Positions 59,926-64,000 of a stretch of 64,000 nt of DNA are shown here, one piece after another. The position numbers were made by a program, and so were the translations under genes. The notes beneath the pieces were generated by a model, which saw only the letters and a program-made list of their open reading frames with translations, did not search any database and was not told the origin of the DNA. Each line of letters begins with the position of its first letter. The stretch's first letter is position 1. The DNA comes from Carettochelys insculpta (Eukaryota > Chordata > Testudines > Carettochelyidae): contig NC_134137.1 in the NCBI RefSeq assembly GCF_033958435.1, forward strand, positions 239,552,501 through 239,616,500. Reading direction: 5' to 3'.

Positions 59926-62900
59926 TATTACCATAGGCATGTCTGTTAAGAAATACATTAAGGAAAATGAAAGGGCATACCATCTCCCATGAGAAAACTT
60001 AGAAGTATTAAACTTGACACTTAATAATACTTTTCATAACACACTATACATGGGTTTCTCTTTCAACAGAGTGTTACTACCTTTTGGCCAGATTATGAAT
60101 CCCTTAATCCCTCTGATGAGCAGTTCATATGCATAGGTTGCGTTATACAGTTTAGTTACCTATATAAGCAATTGCTCATGAATGGCAATCAGAGAATCAG
60201 AGTCTGGTCCTATCTGTGCAAAGTACGTGCTTATTATCTCAATGCACACTGAATCTCCATCTGACAGATGAGTGAACATTTTATGTTTCAGCAGGTAGCA
60301 TTTCAATGTCATTGATCACTTCATATTGTTTTACATACTGAAAAAAACACAGGAAGAGTAAAAGAAACACACATTTCCCCATATTATTACACTAGGGCTA
60401 GCATCAAATGTAAAGGTTTCTCACATTTTCTGTTTGTCTTTCACAAAGGGTGTAATTTATTTTATAGCAGTTTACATATGAAAAGCATGACTAAAAATAT
60501 GGATTTACTTCAAAGGAGTGTTGTCCGTGGCATACCTGGGGTCCTCACTATTTCCCCCCAGATTGTGATAAAGCCTTTGAGCCAGATGTGGGTGTTGCAG
60601 ACAGAATTTTGTGACGGAGTGGTAGATCTATTTATTTATTTTCCTGATACAGCAAATTCTGCTGTCTCTCGGACCCCTTTCCAAAGGAAGGGCAATGCTA
60701 CTTGGCTATCCAACCTATATTAAGAAACTTTACTGACAAAGGTCTGTTGTTTGTTTCTCAAAAATAGATTGGGTCAGGTTCTTGGCCCATATTCCGGCTT
60801 CTCTGTGCCATCATAGTGACAAGCAATGTGGAGATTACCCAAACGTAAGGGGAATTCCTGTGTGGTGTCGCATCATCATAGCCAGTTCTACAGTAGCACA
60901 GTGCAGGGCTATGTTGGGGATGTGGCTGGAGTCCTAAGGCTGCTCTACATTGTGCTGGAGACTGAACCAGACCTTGCTACCCCTAGGATCTGAGACCTGT
61001 AAATATCTTGTAAAAGCTGCCCTATGCCAGATGCAGCTGAGGTTATGGCCTACTGGGTGTAAAGACAATTAAAAAGCAGGACATTCAGTTCATGCAGTTG
61101 AATGGGGATGGATTTGTAAGACCTTGTAAGAAAGAATCAGAGCATCCTGCCAAGGAACAGTGCTTTCCATTCGGTGTGAACAGGTTTATTCTAAAGCTAC
61201 TCCATGTACTCTTCAGAAGCATTTTTATGGCATGCGAGGGATATCATCTGCGGCAAGTGTGATTCAGCAATATGCATAGGCGGGGAAGGCGGAGCAGCAG
61301 AATCATCTGAACCTTCAAGTCAATGGAGAAATTTAAACAAAGAACTCCCATAAGACCCTCCCAGCACATCACTGAGGCATTTCCTGATGTTATACAAGTT
61401 CTTACCTGGCGATGAATAATTAATACTACTGTTCCAAAACTACATTTGCTACAGTAAACCACATGGACTTTTAAAACTTCCCCCTCATTTCTGTATGCAG
61501 GTAAGTTTAAAGAGCACTTCATTCATGTGTATGATGGTACTGCTAGGTAAGGAAGTGGTGGGCCAGTTCTGATCTCACACCTGTGGGCTACCATCCACTT
61601 GAATGGAGATATTCCAGACTTACACAAGTGTGAGACCAGGATCAAGCTCATTGTATATACTGGGGCAGAGTGTCTGTCTATGCAAAATAAGGAAGGGAAG
61701 GGAGTAACTAGGTTCCATGAATGTTATGTATGGAGAACATACAGTAGATTAGGATGATGGCGTAGGTGTGCTCCTGTAAGAGGGATGTATGGAGTCTGTA
61801 TGCTGATTACTGAGTTGTGTAGCCCATGTAAGATTCAACTTATGATTGACATAAACTGCGCTCAATGATGCTGACCTCCTTTGTAAAATGTTAGATATTT
61901 GCAGACAAGAAGTGTTATACAAGTGGTTGCACTCCCATTGTTCTTTTAACTGTGGTGTGAGGATGTTGAGATTAAATTTGGGTGTGTTTACATGTGGCTT
62001 TCATATATGTGTGATCTAATCCTCTAGCAGCAGCACTAATGAATTGTGCCACGGTGTTTAATGGATTTCTGCAGCTCCACTGGGAACTCTATAAATAAAA
62101 TGATAGTTGTTTTATTGTTTACTGTGAATGCACTAAATGCAGCAGTCAGTCACTTACAATTATTTTTAATTGTTTTTCTTTTTTTTTTAAAGTTTCTGTT
62201 GTGCCTAGTCCTCATTATGAATTGTCCTTATGCCAAGCATGAAGGCTGAAGGCATAAGCAATTTTTAACTTAAGCCCTAAAGATTGTTTTTATTTGCAAT
62301 TTATTTTGAAACGATCAACTAACTGAAAAAAAAAGCCAAATGGATTCTAGTGAAGCTTTTCACAAAAACGCATATTTGTGCTGTACCCAAGCATGTGAAA
62401 CTTCAAATCAACCGGAAATGTGCCAGGAAATTAAAGGAACAGAAGACAGGGCTTGTCACTGACTAGACATTGCTAGGGCTATTCTCCAGCTGTATTACAG
62501 CAGAGAAATAAAAATGAATTTTGCAGAACTCCATAGCTGCCCTGATGATTAGCCCTTGTGGTTTGCTTATGTGAAACATTTTTTTTATTATCCAAAAAGA
62601 ACAATATTTTAAAATCAAGCTGAAAGCAATATAGAAGCAGGGAAAATTCATCTGATCTAGTATACCTTATGTGTACAGTGCACCTGATTACTGACTGGCT
62701 AGGATGACTCGAGGATGTTTTATGTCTGAGAGGCACAATCAGGGAAGCTCCAGGCTCCCATAAAAGGAGAAGAGCAGGTGATCAGGGTCAGGCATGGTTT
62801 GGGAGGAAGACCAGATAGCCATAGTGTTGCAGTCATCCAGTGCTGATCTGGATTGAACTGCTGTGACAGAAGAGATCAGGGGAGAATGCACAGATCCTTT

Positions 62901-63194
62901 CCCACTAGGTTTGGTTCTAGCCAGTATTCTCTTTCCTACTATCAGAAGTAAGAACACAGTGATTCAAGGAGATGAGCACTCTAAATGGAAGGTGAGGACC
63001 CTCAGTGCTGCATCCAAGGAACACACAAGCTATGGAGTTAAAAGATTGGGGTAAGCAATAAAGGCACACAGTAAAGCAATGAGGGTGGAAGCAGGAAACA
63101 GCATATTTGTAGCAAGTCTGTTTTTATATATAAGCAATTGTACAGTTGTTTTATATAGATAACAGAATCGCTTTGGAGCTTTGGGAGTTAGTAT

Positions 63195-63290
63195 TTGGAG
63201 TTGAGGTTGGTCCTGCTTCAAACATTGGGTTGGACTAGATGATCTCCTGAAATCTCTTCCTACCCTAATCTTCTATGACTCTATTTTTAG
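63195..63290 (+). mobile_element. CR1 LINE 3' end, plus orientation
   Basis: 'gggttggactagatgatctc', 'ctgaaatctcttcctaccct' and 'tctatgactctattt' match the terminal sequence of CR1, including the tandem 'ctatgact/ctattt' end. Confidence 0.8.
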
Positions 63291-64000
63291 GGAGAGGATG
63301 CTCAGTGACAGTTAGAGTGGGGAAGACAAAAGGATTTTTGGATTAAGACAGGAAATGAGTAAAGGGAGAGGGAGGTAGAAAGGGCAAGGGAGAGAACCAC
63401 AATGGACAGCTGAAAGGATAGAGAGGTAGGAGAGGGGCAGGATAAAGGTCTTGCATTCACTGGTCTTCCTTTTCAGTTGCACAACCACCAGTACAGCTCC
63501 ATCCATCAGAGAGCTACTGCAGACCAGCTGCCAACGTTTTCACTGCTGTGCCAATTTAGACATGCTCTCAGCAACATTAAGGTGCCATCAATGGAGCGAA
63601 CAAGGAAACTGATGGAGAAACACAGAGAAAGGCAAGTGAAGACAGACAAGCTGGAGACCAAATATAACTGCAGCACAGGAAAGAAGAGGGGGAAATCCAG
63701 AGTCCAAGTTTCAGAGGTGAGGGATTATTGCCATCAGGAGGCTGTGACGGCTCCTCCCAATGACTATCTACAGTGATGGACAGAGGAGAGGCTGCTGGGT
63801 CAGGTATTCTGAGCACTTTGTGTCTAGTGGGAGAGTGTGGGGACTAAATTTTTCTGTACCCTTGTGTGTAACTGTGTTTGCTACTTTGGGGAAGGAAGCC
63901 TGAGGGCCCTGCAGTTTCCACAGACAACTTCCGGTGGTCTATTCCCTCCTTCATATGAAGAGAATTGAAGGAGGGGCAGGAAGGAAAGTCTTGCAAATGC

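Larger units (their letters stand above)
57022..64000 (-). other. ANO2: ANO2 upstream intron, incomplete in window
   Basis: Sequence 5' of the first visible ANO2 exon. I searched the minus strand for the next upstream anoctamin block (the membrane segments with the ECAPGGC..MELC motif) and did not find it, so this is one long intron that continues past 64000. It contains a mariner-like element (59616-59925), a CR1 3' end (63195-63290), a GT/GA-rich tract (58826-58920) and a candidate 18-bp cryptic exon (58737-58754). The rest is unclassified. Confidence 0.7.

Noticed and set aside
61244..61522. Minus-strand open frame with a hydrophobic run ending at a gtaag-like donor (61406-61410), considered as an upstream ANO2 exon
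   Set aside because: The residues do not match any anoctamin segment, and the phase and content expected next (ECAPGGC...MELC block) are absent.
63477..63776. Charged 99-codon plus frame near the window end
   Set aside because: Purine-rich composition explains the K/E/R content; no homology and no splice support.

Overview
This window is vertebrate nuclear DNA, not microbial. Only one protein-coding gene is supported: the last six exons of the anoctamin-2 gene (ANO2/TMEM16B, a calcium-activated chloride channel) on the minus strand, between 57021 and 31004. The splice phases of all six exons join correctly, and the reading frame ends in a stop codon after a C-terminal HTEV. Everything else is intron, the 3' flank of ANO2, or repeats. 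The repeats are CR1 LINEs, MIR-type SINEs, many Penelope-like element (PLE) 3' tails with one GIY-YIG endonuclease remnant, and several families of short inverted-repeat DNA transposons. This mixture suggests a sauropsid, most likely a turtle or possibly a crocodilian. The species cannot be fixed from the sequence.

Layout. 1-31003 lies downstream of ANO2 (3' UTR, then intergenic). It holds a PLE with coding remnant (2740-3635), a 711-bp transposon (4801-5511), a nested palindromic MITE (10822-11252), palindromic PLE tails (13069-13262 and 23900-24146), a CR1 copy (20772-21775), a hAT-like insert inside a second CR1 (22269-22565) and a second 710-bp transposon (28009-28718). 31004-57021 holds the six ANO2 exons and five introns of about 0.68, 7.1, 2.8, 0.09 and 14.4 kb. 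The introns carry a 436-bp palindromic MITE, a Tigger-like element, two more copies of the 710-bp transposon, a 5'-truncated LINE with reverse transcriptase, and further palindromic PLE tails. 57022-64000 is intron upstream of the first visible exon; no further ANO2 exon was found there.

The ANO2 exons encode the C-terminal third of the channel: the end of a cytoplasmic loop, TM7 to TM10, four of the acidic residues that line the family's calcium site, an extracellular loop with two N-glycosylation sequons, and the cytosolic tail with a PDZ ligand.

The most interesting non-genic signals are these. Four PLE tails are flanked by 12-13 bp target duplications; three of them are clear head-to-head palindromes. 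Four copies of a CpG-rich, TTCGAA/ATCGAAAT-dense transposon fall into two subfamilies, with 3-bp target duplications. Several nested insertions give a relative chronology. An 18-bp sequence in the upstream intron has perfect splice sites and would keep the ANO2 frame. I saw no CRISPR array, operon, tRNA or rRNA, and no convincing novel gene system.
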